Below are positions 20,760 through 37,900 of a stretch of 64,000 nt of DNA, one piece after another. Numbering within the stretch: the stretch's first letter is position 1; each line of letters opens with the position of its first letter. The stretch covers positions 7,270,823 to 7,334,822 of the forward strand of contig OZ025252.1 of NCBI GenBank assembly GCA_964019135.1, written 5' to 3'. The DNA is from Arenicola marina. Taxonomy: Eukaryota; Annelida; Polychaeta; Arenicolidae. The position numbers and the translations under genes were made by a program. Below the pieces are notes generated by a model. The model did no database searches and had not been told where the DNA came from. It saw only the letters and a program-made list of their open reading frames with translations.

Positions 20760-22018
20760 CACGCATTCCAAAACGAGGCTTAACGAAGTCCCCGGGAAAG
20801 CCCTTCTCGAAGCAGTTGCTTGTCATCTGCATTCGCTGGGGTGTTTTACGACGAATCTGTCTTGTAAAGCAAGCACAACGCAAATGTCATCATGTCCCAC
20901 TCCCTTAGTCATATGCTGAAGTGTAGAGGACGTGGCAGAATGTTATTGCTTAGTTGTATAAGAGGATCAAACATATTTGAGGGTGAGAGCACAGCGTCGA
21001 TCATCATGTTGACTGTCTCTATATACGGGTATACAGATATAAGCTTAGTGTAGGATACGCCTATGGCTATGCCTATGGCCATATGGGCGGCATGATGATT
21101 GATGAACATGGATGTTGGGGTGGGGGCGGGGGTACATACTCATAATGGCTGAACGGCAGAAGGATTTAAGGGGGGTGGAGCGAAGGAAGATGGGGGAAGC
21201 GGGGTAGTGTTAATTAATGCATCCCAGCCTGCCTTGCCTTGTTAAAATTGTTAAGACTTCCCTGCCTCAATCTCTTTAGTTCTTTCTAAAACTGGCTTAG
21301 CCCTGTGATAATAACTTTTTCTCACTCCATAGTCACATTGGCATGTAATTAAATCCTGGCCTATACTCTGGGGTTTAAGCCATCTTCAGCAGTTGTCACT
21401 GTACGCTTGTCACTGGCCAGTAGTCACATGATCTTCCCAAACGACCAACCCCAATCACCCTGGATGTCCATGTTAAAGGGCTAAGACATAGTCCTGGATC
21501 TGTTAGCAGCGTCTGATCCCTGTGGCCCTTCCCTGTGACATTAGAGCCTAGCCAAAGCTAGTTTATGACTGTTTGCTCCAGGGCCGCCTTGCTGTTCTTC
21601 CCCCAATGATGTTGCTACCCTTCCCCTCCCTCTTATAAATTTGAGCTTCTGATGCTGATACTGGAGCTGGCAAATGAAACAATAGTTAAATAATGAAGTG
21701 AACAGGTCACCAATCCAAGACTTGTTCAAGGTCTTAAGATGACATAGATGTAATGCTGTCTGCTTCAATATTAGATCAGTCACAGATATATTGAGAGATC
21801 TACATAATTGAAATTAGAGTTCCAGTCTTTCTAGGCTCTAAGTTAGAAAAATAACTTCCATCTCCAGAATTATGCTTCATGTTCTTAAAAAGCAATATTT
21901 GATGTATACATCCTAAGATCAATCTCTTTATAACCACTTTGGAAAAGTTGATCAAATGGTATATAAGTAAATAACTCAGAAAAGTCTTTTTTATATTATA
22001 CCATTAAGGTTGTCACAG
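20760..22018. other. ERO1-NDUFAF7 intergenic or first-intron region
   Basis: This should hold the start of NDUFAF7. I found no ATG followed by a mitochondrial presequence and a phase-2 donor, so exon 1 is not annotated. Confidence 0.4.
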
Positions 22019-27321
<5,303 letters not shown>

Positions 27322-27589
27322 CGCTATAATACGGATAACGTACCAGCCGGATTTTGTTACTGCGTAATACTACAACACGGATTACCGAGTACCTTGGTGA
27401 TACTATAACACGGATTACATACCATCTGTAGTCGCTCTTCGGTAGTACTATGATACGGATTACTATGATACGGTGTATCTACCGGCCGAATTTTGTTTTC
27501 CGCAGAACTACAACACTGATTACGTGCCAGCCGGTTTTGGACCTCTGTGATACTATAACACTGATCCTTACGTTTTGTATAACAATGTG

Positions 27590-27595
27590 AATAAA
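27590..27595 (+). terminator. NDUFAF7 polyadenylation signal
   Basis: AATAAA lies 270 bases after the NDUFAF7 stop codon and just past the decayed repeats. It is the first canonical signal downstream. Confidence 0.6.
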
Positions 27596-28568
27596 CATGG
27601 GCGATGCGCCCGGCTATCAAGCCGTATTTTCCCTTTACTGATTATTTGTCAATTGTCGATTTCTCTGGTTCAATTTACGATGACACGTTTTGGTTCGCCG
27701 GTGATCTTTATCCTGCAAAGGAAACAGTTTCACGCGTGAGATTCGAACCACACACCGGCTAGACTGCATCGCCAAATACTAGACCGCAGGGGGACACCAC
27801 ACCATTCATAATCGCCACTTGGGCTACGCTAATAGCCTTAGCGCTAAGTGGAAGATTTGTCGATCGATTATCGGGTTCAAAATACATAAGTAGTCACCCA
27901 AGAAGTGGATTTTCTGAATTAAGAAAGTGCTAAAATTATATTGAAGAAGATGCTTAATCAAGAGCACCACCACAACGAGCTAGGGAGGCTAAGATGAAAG
28001 CACTTTTCGTGAGTAACTTACGAGGGGATTATGAATACGGCCCCTATTCTCTAACTGGAACGCTCTTAAACGTTTGCACGTTAAACGGGGTTGGGGGGGA
28101 GGGGGTATCACGTTCTTCCGACTGGGGGAGGGTGGGAGGGGTGGGGGTTAACTCTGGCATCCGCCCGGCCCTACCCACTCTGCTGCTGGAGAAATGAATT
28201 TCTCGATATTCTCGAAATCCTCTAGTTTGTGTCTCCCACCCCGTCGCTTATAGAAAATTTATCACTCGCTCGGCAACTTTTCTATCATATGCTCGTAGAA
28301 GCATTATTTATCCTTTAGACATTTTGGAGATTCGATATTGCTCTCCCGATTTCTTGGGAATTCGCGATCGCAATTCCGATGGAATATTTCCCTCGGCAGC
28401 CTCATGCACGTTAATATGTTATAATACTGGGACTCCTTGGAAAACCCATCTTTAAAATGTATTTAAGTTAAACTATATGTCCATATATTACTGATTTATA
28501 TTTACTGAAATACTGTTTGAATCTGCACTCTGGGTTAACATACCAGTAATGGGTCTATATTTATGCAG

Positions 28569-28712
28569 CGGCGTCTGAAACCTGATACCTCTCCGATAGA
28601 CGGCTCACACCTGAGCGAGCTTCCGTGGTTACAATCTTTACCTCCGTTCAGACAACACTATTTCTACATTTACAACGAGCTGCACTGGGAGCTGAAATCT
28701 GTTATGAATTGA
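28569..28712 (+). CDS. Candidate orphan terminal exon
   Basis: After an AG at 28567-28568, 47 codons read RRLKPDTSPIDGSHLSELPW, then LQSLPPFRQHYFYIYNELHW, ending at TGA 28710-28712. It could be an alternative 3' exon of NDUFAF7, using an internal AG at about 28601 and a phase-1 donor at CAACACG|GTGATC in the last exon, or part of an unrelated transcript. I do not recognise a domain. Confidence 0.25.
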   Translation, partial: RRLKPDTSPIDGSHLSELPWLQSLPPFRQHYFYIYNELHWELKSVMN

Positions 28713-28939
28713 TCGATAACACCTCCGCAGGGGCTTCTGACGATCCTATGAAGTGTCGTATTTCACTGATCACCGACGCGTAGCAAATTAGGGTTATAAT
28801 GGTAACGGGATATGCAGGACGCTCGGGCCCAAAGCAATGCTATAAAGGCAGGGTCGTCCTGGAAGCATCTCACACTATGCGCAGGAATTTATCATCTGTA
28901 ATAATATTAGGATTATTGTTAAACGACTAATACTGAATT

Positions 28940-28982
28940 ATGTTGTGCCTTAGGACGTCTTTCTTGTTGTTTTGCTTGAACG
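28940..28982 (+). CDS. Signal peptide exon
   Basis: The ATG opens MLCLRTSFLLFCLN, a short hydrophobic leader, then a phase-1 GTGAGT donor. It joins ALTLAEGVSDN at 29489, which gives a plausible cleavage site. The large spliced frame needs a start, and no other candidate lies nearby. Confidence 0.7.
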
Positions 28983-31900
28983 GTGAGTTGATTTAATGAC
29001 AATTAAGATAACATACGAGCAACACTCCGCCAAATAGCCCTGTTTGATGTTCAGGTGGGGGGTTGTAGCGTATAATACCTCACAGGTCGGTGTGACTTAT
29101 AGTAATTTGGATGTTTAGCATCATTGTGGTATTTCTTATTAGAAGCTATTAGAATAATTTACTTAGAAGGTGGATGCTTTGGTCTTTATTTATACATGGA
29201 CTTAATGAAGTAAGACAAGCGTGGTCGTCAGTAGATGTATAAGTTTTTAGTAAGTTAAATCGCTATCTCTTGCAAAGATACACGATACAGATTTAAACCG
29301 AAATCTATAGGAAAGACACATCGTCAATTCAGTTCAGATCGCGCAGAAAGATCTTTCCCTCGAGATTCTCTGGGGACACGCCACGACGCGCCGCGGTGTA
29401 CATTTAACTTAAATCTTGACTTAATCGATGACATGCAATAAGCTCTCTGTACTAGTTATACTTTATATGTAATGCCCTTGGATTTCAGCGCTGACCTTGG
29501 CAGAGGGAGTCAGCGATAATGCCACTGACCTCGCCGAGCCGCCTGTCGATGGAGGCAACGGAACCAGCCTGCCCCCCACCGACGAGATTATGGGCCACGT
29601 GGCATCGCCAGAGGGGGCAACTGGTGACGAGAATACTGCGCAGTCGCCAAGTTTACCTTCAACTAGCCCGAGTGGTGGCACCACGGGTCTCAAGCCTGGA
29701 AATCTCTCACCGGGGAGCGGGCCGGGTGGCAGAACTCCTAATGCGCCAAGCAAATTTCCTTTCCGGTTCTCGGGAAATTCTTCTCTAGGTGGCGCTTCGG
29801 GCAAGGGATCCGGCTTTAGACCACACTTCCCACAAGGTGGCGCTTCAGGCAGTGGATCTGGAATTAGACCAAGCGTACCACCAGGTGGCGCTTCGGGCAA
29901 GGGATCCGTCTTTAGACCACACTTTCCACAAGGTGGCGCTTCAGGCAGTGGATCTGGAATTAGACCAAGCGTACCACCAAGTGGCGCTTCGGGCAAGGGA
30001 TCCGGCTTTAGACCACACTTCCCACAAGGTGGCGCTTCAGGCAATGGATCTGGAATTAGACCAAGCATACCACCAGGTGGCGCTTCAGGCAAGGGATCTG
30101 GCTTTAGACCACACTTCCCGCAAGGTGGCGCTTCAGGCAATGGATCTGGAATTAGACCAAGCGTACCACCAGGTGGCGCTTCAGGCAAGGGATCCGGCTT
30201 TAGACCACACTTCCCGCAAGGTGGCGCTTCAAGTAGGGGATCTGGAATTAGACCAAGCGTTCCACCAGATGGCGCTTCGGGCAAGCAACCCGGATTTAGA
30301 ACCCTTTATTCGCCAGGTGGCTCTTCGGGAAGCGGATTCGGGCTGAGACCCATTTACCCCCCAGGTGGCGCTTCAGGTAACGGACGCCCCAGACCTCATA
30401 CCGGGACATCCGGAGTAGCCCCACCTGGTCTTCACCATGGAAACTGGCCGGTCGGCGGAATTGCTCGTCCCTTTGGCAAACTGAAGGGAGGGAAGATAAT
30501 GCCTTGGCAGAACTCAACGGGGCTGATTGACGGGTTTGTGACATCAACCAATCCTGTGACTCCGTTGATTAATGCTCACGAATGGAAACAGCTTTTCCCG
30601 CCCAAATTATGTCATATCATTTTATTGCCTGATAAGTGCTGATTAATTAGTGTAATGCATTCTTGTCATTAAAGTGCATAGCGTGGAGGATTAAGTCAAT
30701 AATGTTGTTACGTTGTCTTTTGGGTCGTTATGAATGATCGATGCGGTATGGACACCGGACCTTATGTGTGTATTGGTGTGGTGGTTGGCTTAGGTGCACA
30801 AAAACTTTGAAGGGGTTAGCGTGTGTGTGTTGGGGGAGGTGTGGAAATTGGAAGTCTGAGAGTTTGTCTTGGTCATATCAAAGCTTTTGCTTTCTTTTTT
30901 GGGAGTTGGCCTGCGTTTGGGATCGATCATTCACAAATGTATTGAAGGCTAATGGGCTTGGAGTGCGCGGTCTGTGGTCTCATCCAGAGGATCTGGACTG
31001 ATTTCAGGATCAAGATGAGGAGTTGGGTAACCTGCAATGTCAGCGAGTGTCTCAACGGGGCATCCTGTGTGGAACACGGCTTCCGGCGGTGCATCTGTCC
31101 GCCTGGTTTCCATGGAGGCCGTTGCCAAGACACCACTACCACAGGTAAGAGGGACATGACTAACCTTTCTGGGAGTATTACCCATAAAACCGTTCAATTC
31201 GAAAAGCGCCTGGAAATCAGGTTGTGAGGAAATTAATTCCATGCTCTACTAACGCGACATATGTTCTTAACTAATCAAGGATTTACTTATACAGATCGTG
31301 TCTTCTAGCTGTACGTTACTAAGCGGTTCATAGTTATATAGGTCTGGGTCTAGATATATGACAGACATTGTCAGGATTGTCTTCTAGCCCTTATTCACCC
31401 TTCGTGTTCACAAACATGGCCTATAGACACCAATAATTTCATTTGTTTTGTATAAGTTAGTTGTATTTGTCTTTTCACCAGGCCATCAATGCGCTTTCCA
31501 GTGCACCAAGCAGTGTGTGTACGGCTACGAGACAGACGCTGCTGGCTCATGTTACACGTGCACATGTAGAGACAACCCCTGCAAGGTGAAGACAACTTAT
31601 ATTAGTGGTCTGGACGGGGGGTGGGGGGGGGCATGTGTCTTGTTTCCATTTGTTCAAAATTGACAAAATTGTGTGCGCTGCAAAGTTTTCGAATAAGGTG
31701 TCGCGGTCGGATATTCAAAAAACTACTGAAAAAACGTTTCGGTGTCGATTTTCCCAAACACCACTGTCGCGTGTAGCCATTTACCCCTTTCAGACCCATT
31801 CTGTTTGAGGGGGAAATGCCGACGTATATGTCATGAGGTACAAGATATGGGCAACATAACAATTATGAAATATACAAATAAATCTAAAAACGCAATGAGC

Positions 31901-34900
31901 ATGATATTGAAATCTACATCCTATGTAGTGTGACATTGGTGTTGACATGTTGTAGGATGCTTATTGTCACATTGATGAAGTGTGCAGACTGACGAAAGAT
32001 CGATGTCTGCGGGTCCCGTGTCCTCCGCCAAGACCTACTTGCGTACCCAAGCCAAGTTAGTCATTTATCTACTTATTTCTGTACCGTGCCATGGCCAAGT
32101 AAGGACTCTAGTTGTTTCTGTACCAAGGCAAAGAAATGAATATATATCTGCTTGTTTCTGCACCAAGGCCAAGTAAGTAATATATCTAGTGTTTTTGTAC
32201 CAAGGCCAAGTAAATGAGATATCTAGTTGTTTCTGTACCAAGGCAAAGTTTGTAATTTATCTACTTGTTTGTTGAACAAGGCCAAGTAAGGAATCTAGTT
32301 GTTTCTGTACCAAGGCCAAGTAAAGAATATATCTAGTCGTTTCTGTACCAAGGTCAAGTTAGTAATTTATCTAGTTATTTCTGTACCAAAGCCATGCAAG
32401 TAAGAAATATATCTAGTTGCTATGTACACAGGCCAAGTAGGAGCACTGCTTTTATTCTGTGCTCAGGCCAATTAAATGAATACTATAGTTTAGCTTTCCA
32501 AGACTAAACAAGGAATTCTTGGATTGTCAAACGTGACAATTGTAAGGCTTCCTTCTCAGAAAACAAGACGTTGGATGCCTGCCCCACGATCACGTGCAAG
32601 TGTCGCTATGGTTCCCTGGTGGATAACGTGGGGTGCCCCACTTGTATCTGTCGAGACAATCCCTGTGAGGTAAGTCAGGCAGCATTTATAACGCAACTAT
32701 TATGGCAAAATTTGTTTTGCAACTATAGACACTTGTCTGAAAAGTAGCTGTTATTTCCTAAATGATACAGATCACTGATCGTAAGTGCGCACTCTTCGTT
32801 CACAAATAGTGAGCGAGCGCCTAGGAAGAAAATTATTTATTTCATGTCTTTTGTCTATTGATCTGTGATAAAGCTTTGACTTGAGAAGTTTGAAAAGAAA
32901 TCAGATACATGCAATATGAAACTTTGGTTGATAATGTCAGATAACATACAGCGTTTGGTTGATCTTCAGATGACCTTGTGTGACAACGGAATGAACTGTG
33001 TCCTTCAACGTCAGGATTGTAAAGACACAGACAGCTGCAACCGGGAAGGCTTCTTCAAAGCTGTCTGCAGGCTGGGTGGGTAAAGTCTCGTTCTGAGTGG
33101 GTGCGTGAAGTCGCGTCCTCACTGGATGGGTGAAGTCCCGTCCTGAGTGGGTAGGTGAAGTCTCGTGCTGAGTGGGTGGATGAAGTATCGTCCTGAGAGG
33201 TTGGGTGAAGTCTCGTGCTGAGTGGGTGGGTGAAGTCTCGTGCTGACTCGGTGTGTGAAGTATCGTGCTGACTCGGTGTGTGAAGTATCGTTTTGAGTGG
33301 GTGTGTGTAGTCTCTTACTGAGTGGATGGGTGAAATCTCGTTCTCACTGGGTGGATGCAGTCTCGTCCTGGCTGAGTGGGTGAAGTCTCGTCCTGAGCTG
33401 GTGTGTGATGTCGCGTCCTAACTGAGTGGGTGAAGTCTCGTTTTGACTGGTTGGGTTCCTTCTTGAACCACTTACAGATATGTTCATGTATCTGGTAATT
33501 GTATTTGTGTGTGTAGTATCGTGCTGAGTGGGTGGGAGGGTGAAGTCTCGTCCTCAGTGGGTGTGTGAAGTCTCGTCCTGAGTGGGTGGGTTAAGTCTCG
33601 TCCTGAGTGGGTGTGTGAAGTATCGTCCTGAGTGGGTGTGTGAACTGGTTGGGTTCCTTCTTGAACCACTTACAGATATGTTCATGTATCTGGTAATTGT
33701 ATTTGTGTGTGTAGTATCGTGCTGAGTGGGTGGGAGGGTGAAGTCTCGTCCTCAGTGGGTGTGTGAAGTCTCGTCCTGAGTGGGTGGGTTAAGTCTCGTC
33801 CTGAGTGGGTGTGTGAAGTATCGTCCTGAGTGGGTAGGTGAAGTCCCGTCCTAAGTGGGTGGGTGAAGTCTCGTCTTGAGTGGGTGTGCGAAGTATCGTC
33901 CTGAGTGAGTGTGTGCAGTCTCGTTCTGAGTGGGTTGGTGAAGTCTCGTCCTGAGTGGGTGTGTGAACTGGTTGGGTTCCTTCTTGAACCACTTACAGAT
34001 ATGTTCATGTATCTGGTAATTGTATTTGTGTGTGTAGTATCGTGCTGAGTGGGTGGGTGGGTGAAGTCTCGCCCTCAGTGGGTGTGTGAAGTCTCGTCCT
34101 GAGTGGGTGGGGTAAGTCTCGTTCTGAGTGGGTGTGTGAAGTATCGTCCTGAGTGGGTAGGTGAAGTCCCGTCCTAAGTGGGTGGGTGAAGTCTCGTCTT
34201 GAGTGGGTGTGCGAAGTATCGTCCTGAGTGAGTGTGTTCAGTCTCGTTCTGAGTGGGTTGGTGAAGTCTCGTCCTGAGTGGGTGTGTGAAGTCTCGTCCT
34301 GAGTGGGTGGGTGAAGTCTCGTTCGAACTGGTTGGGTTCCTTCCTGAAATACTTACCGATATGTTCATGTATCTGGTAATTGTATTTGTTATCTTATTCC
34401 ATATTTAGAGACAAAAACTGGGCAGTGTCCACTGATGGCTAACCCCATACCTCCCCATCTGATGATCGCAAGACCCCCGCCAGGAAAATTCAAAGTAGGT
34501 ATAATAACCTCCAATCATTATATATAATGTAGTATATTACCTTGAATTCCTTTCCATATTGCTGCTATTGATATCATGATAATATGTGTAAGATTTATTT
34601 GCCTACTCTATTGAGTTAATAGATCATTGCATTGGTTGACGACGAATTAACGCCCCTTCACCTTTCTTCTAAGGAATTAGCCACCGATACAGGTCAGGTA
34701 CCTTACACTCTTGATTATTATCACCGCTTGATGTCAATTTTTGGTTACCATTGTTGGTTTCAGCCCCTCGTGGGTCTGATCGGTTCCCCGGTGTCTTCCA
34801 TGAACTCCTGTGAACGTCAGTGCGACAACGACACTGACTGCTACGGGCTGCAGAAATGTTGCCCCAACGGCTGCGGCAGAGGCTGTGTCATGCCTCGGTT

Positions 34901-37900
34901 GACAGGTACATCATTGTGTGTCATGCCTCGGTTGACAGGTACATCATTGTGTGTCATGCCTCGGTTGACAGGTACATCATTGTGTGTCATGCCTCGGTTG
35001 ACAGGTACATCATTGTGTGTCATGCCTCGGTTGACAGGTACATCATTATGTGCCACGCCTAAGTTGACAGGTACATCATTGTGTGTCATGCCATAGTTGA
35101 CATGTACATCATTGTGTGTCGTGCCTCGGTTGACAGGTACATCATTGTGTGTCATGCCATAGTTGACATGTACATCATTGTGTGTCGTGCCTCGGTTGAC
35201 AGGTACATCATTGTGTGTCATGCCATAGTTGACATGTACATAATTGTGTGTCGTGCCATGGTTGACATGTACATCATTGTGTGTCATGCCTCGGTGACAG
35301 GTACATCATTGTGTGTCGTGCCTCGGTTGACAGGTACATCATTGTGTGTCGTGCCATGGTTGACATGTACATCATTTTGTGTCATGCCACGGTTGACAGG
35401 TACATCATTGTGTGTCGTGCCTCGGTGACAGGTTCATCATTGTGTGTCGTGCCATGGTTGAAATGTACATCCTTGTGTGTCATGCCACGGTTGACAGGTA
35501 CATTATTGTGTGTCGTGCCACGGTTGACAGGTACATCAGTGTATGTCGTATTTCGGTTGACAGGTACATCATTGTTATTACTTAACAATTGGTTAAAGCG
35601 TCTTGAATATACAGCAAACGAACCAACCATCTGACCTTCAGACAAATCCGCTTGCGTGGCGGAACTGGAGTTGCGGTCGGAGACGAACGGTACGGGGCAA
35701 GTCCCCAAGTGTACACGCGACGGTCTGTACCATTCCCGGCAGTGTCAGGTCTACGACAGCGGACAGACCATCTGCTACTGCGCTGACATCTACACTGGGC
35801 ACATCATTAGAGGCACCTTCAACATATCCACGACAGACAGCTGCTCAGGTCTGTCTTAAAGAGGTAGTAGCTATGGTACACATAGTTCAACTTAGTACAG
35901 AACAAAATACACAAATATGATATATTACTTAGCCGCAGTGTTACAATATGGGACGCGAAAGAAAATCTCGTAAAATACTATCCCCACTGGATCGCATTGG
36001 GTCGCCCGCCATTGTTATCCCAAAGTACAGGCACCTGCATTACTTCTCCTTTATTTGCAGTCGTGAAATGGTTTGTTTATTTCGAGATTTCGTGAGTAAA
36101 AAAATAATCAATGTTGAATTAGAAATTAATTGATTAATGACAGGGCAAAATTACCGGCGTTAATTGGTTTGTTTGTAACTCTGTTATTGTAAAACAATAA
36201 ATGTTTCAGAACACTACCCCGTAAAATTCGTCCTTTGTCGCTTGGTAAACACGCAAACGTATCAGGCACCAACTCTGTAATCTCAGATAAAGCAGCCGTG
36301 ACGTCATGCCCGGATATGACGTGTAAAAAAGATTGCCCGTTCGGCTTTGTGGAGAACGGAGAAGGCTGTCCCACATGTTACTGTTCCCCTGACCCCTGCA
36401 AGGTATGTGTGTGATGTATACATACGAACAGAAAGAAATGGGAATATGTACATGTTGAGTCACCTCAACCCTTTAATAGGGCATGAACACCCTTTTAAGG
36501 TCAACGCCAGAAATAAGTGTCGATGCCTAAGATGGATCTTCTTCTGTTGTTTCATGTAGAAAAATACGCGTTCTAATGAACGCTTCATTTGTACTTAGCA
36601 CTTAATTTCTTTAACATATTCCATTGTGACACCATCGAATCTATGACTGTCTTTGCATTATGTACATTTCTGTCATATCATAGAATACAATTTTACCTGT
36701 CATCATAGAATACAATTTGTCCTGTCATATCATAGAATACAATTTTACCTGTCATATCATAGAATACAATTTTACCTATCATATCATAGAATACAATGTT
36801 GCCTGTCATATCATAGAATACAATTTCACCTGTCATATTATATATTTTCTGATATGGTGTTTGCATGTTTCCTTATCTTTCCCGGTGTTTAGATCAGTGA
36901 CGTCTGTCCCAGTGAGCTTGTCTGTGCTGTGCTGCGTTACCCGTGTCGAGGGCGCGATAATTGTACCTATCTCACGGCGTGTATCCGTAAGTAACCTTCC
37001 TTCTTCAAATCGGTAGACCTAAACAAGGACGTTTAGGGGATTGCTGGGAACACTTTAAACTCAAGGATTAGTTACGGACGTTGGGAAGGGTCAACGTATG
37101 TGATATATAACCCACCGGGGTTGATTCGCTACTCTTCGCTCAAAAAGACTTGGGCTCCTTATTCGTCGCCAACATAGACATTGCACAGGTGGGGTTCGAA
37201 CCACGCACCGCCCGCTTGGGTTGGCCTGGCACGGGTGGGGTTCGAACCACGCACCGCCCGCTTGGGTTGGCCCAGCTGAGCAAGCTCGACAATAGCCGAA
37301 TACGCTACTTACTAGGCCAACTGGTGACCCCGCATTAAATGCAGGTGTGATCTCGTAAGAACTGCTTTAATGTTCAGCAGTTTGATTCACTGGGGGTGTC
37401 GTTGGCATAATGCTGGGGTTAGGAGCGAGCGAAGCCCTCATTCCTCCATTTGAACATGGGCCGAACGGGGGAGGCGGTGCAAATGGCGCCCTTTCATATT
37501 ATGCTATTTGGCAGTTACTGCGCATAAAACCTTACTCATTAGCAAAAATGTTCATCTTGTTGATATTATATTTGCATTATAGTTAAATATATTTCTATGT
37601 TTTAACATCTGTCGTTGGCGCGTGCTCTTCTATGTGGCTACTATACTTCTGCTTGCCTGATTAATAATTTCTTAGTTAGTACTTGTTTTTTTTCTCCCGA
37701 TTAGTTCCGCCATATAATGACTCATTCTGCCGGGAGGGGGAGCCACTTATGGACGAAAACCGCGTCGTCCGATGTGACGTAGCGCGGGACGTCACAGGCC
37801 GCGTGTTCGGTGACACGTGTCCTACAACTCATCAGTGTCAACCAATGGCTGCGAGGGCGAAGGATATTGGCATGTGCTGCCCAAAGTCTCGCCAGATCAA

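Noticed and set aside
29463..30284. Antisense 273-codon frame over the Gly-rich repeats
   Set aside because: It is the mirror of the coding minisatellite. The plus-strand frame splices into a long consistent gene; the antisense frame has no supporting context.
33484..34368. Minus-strand Thr/His-rich frames
   Set aside because: They are antisense to the 25-bp intronic array and have no splice or start context.
34841..35287. Regular 33-bp repeats resembling a CRISPR array
   Set aside because: Units are contiguous with no unique spacers, and the genome is animal. It is a donor-seeded minisatellite.
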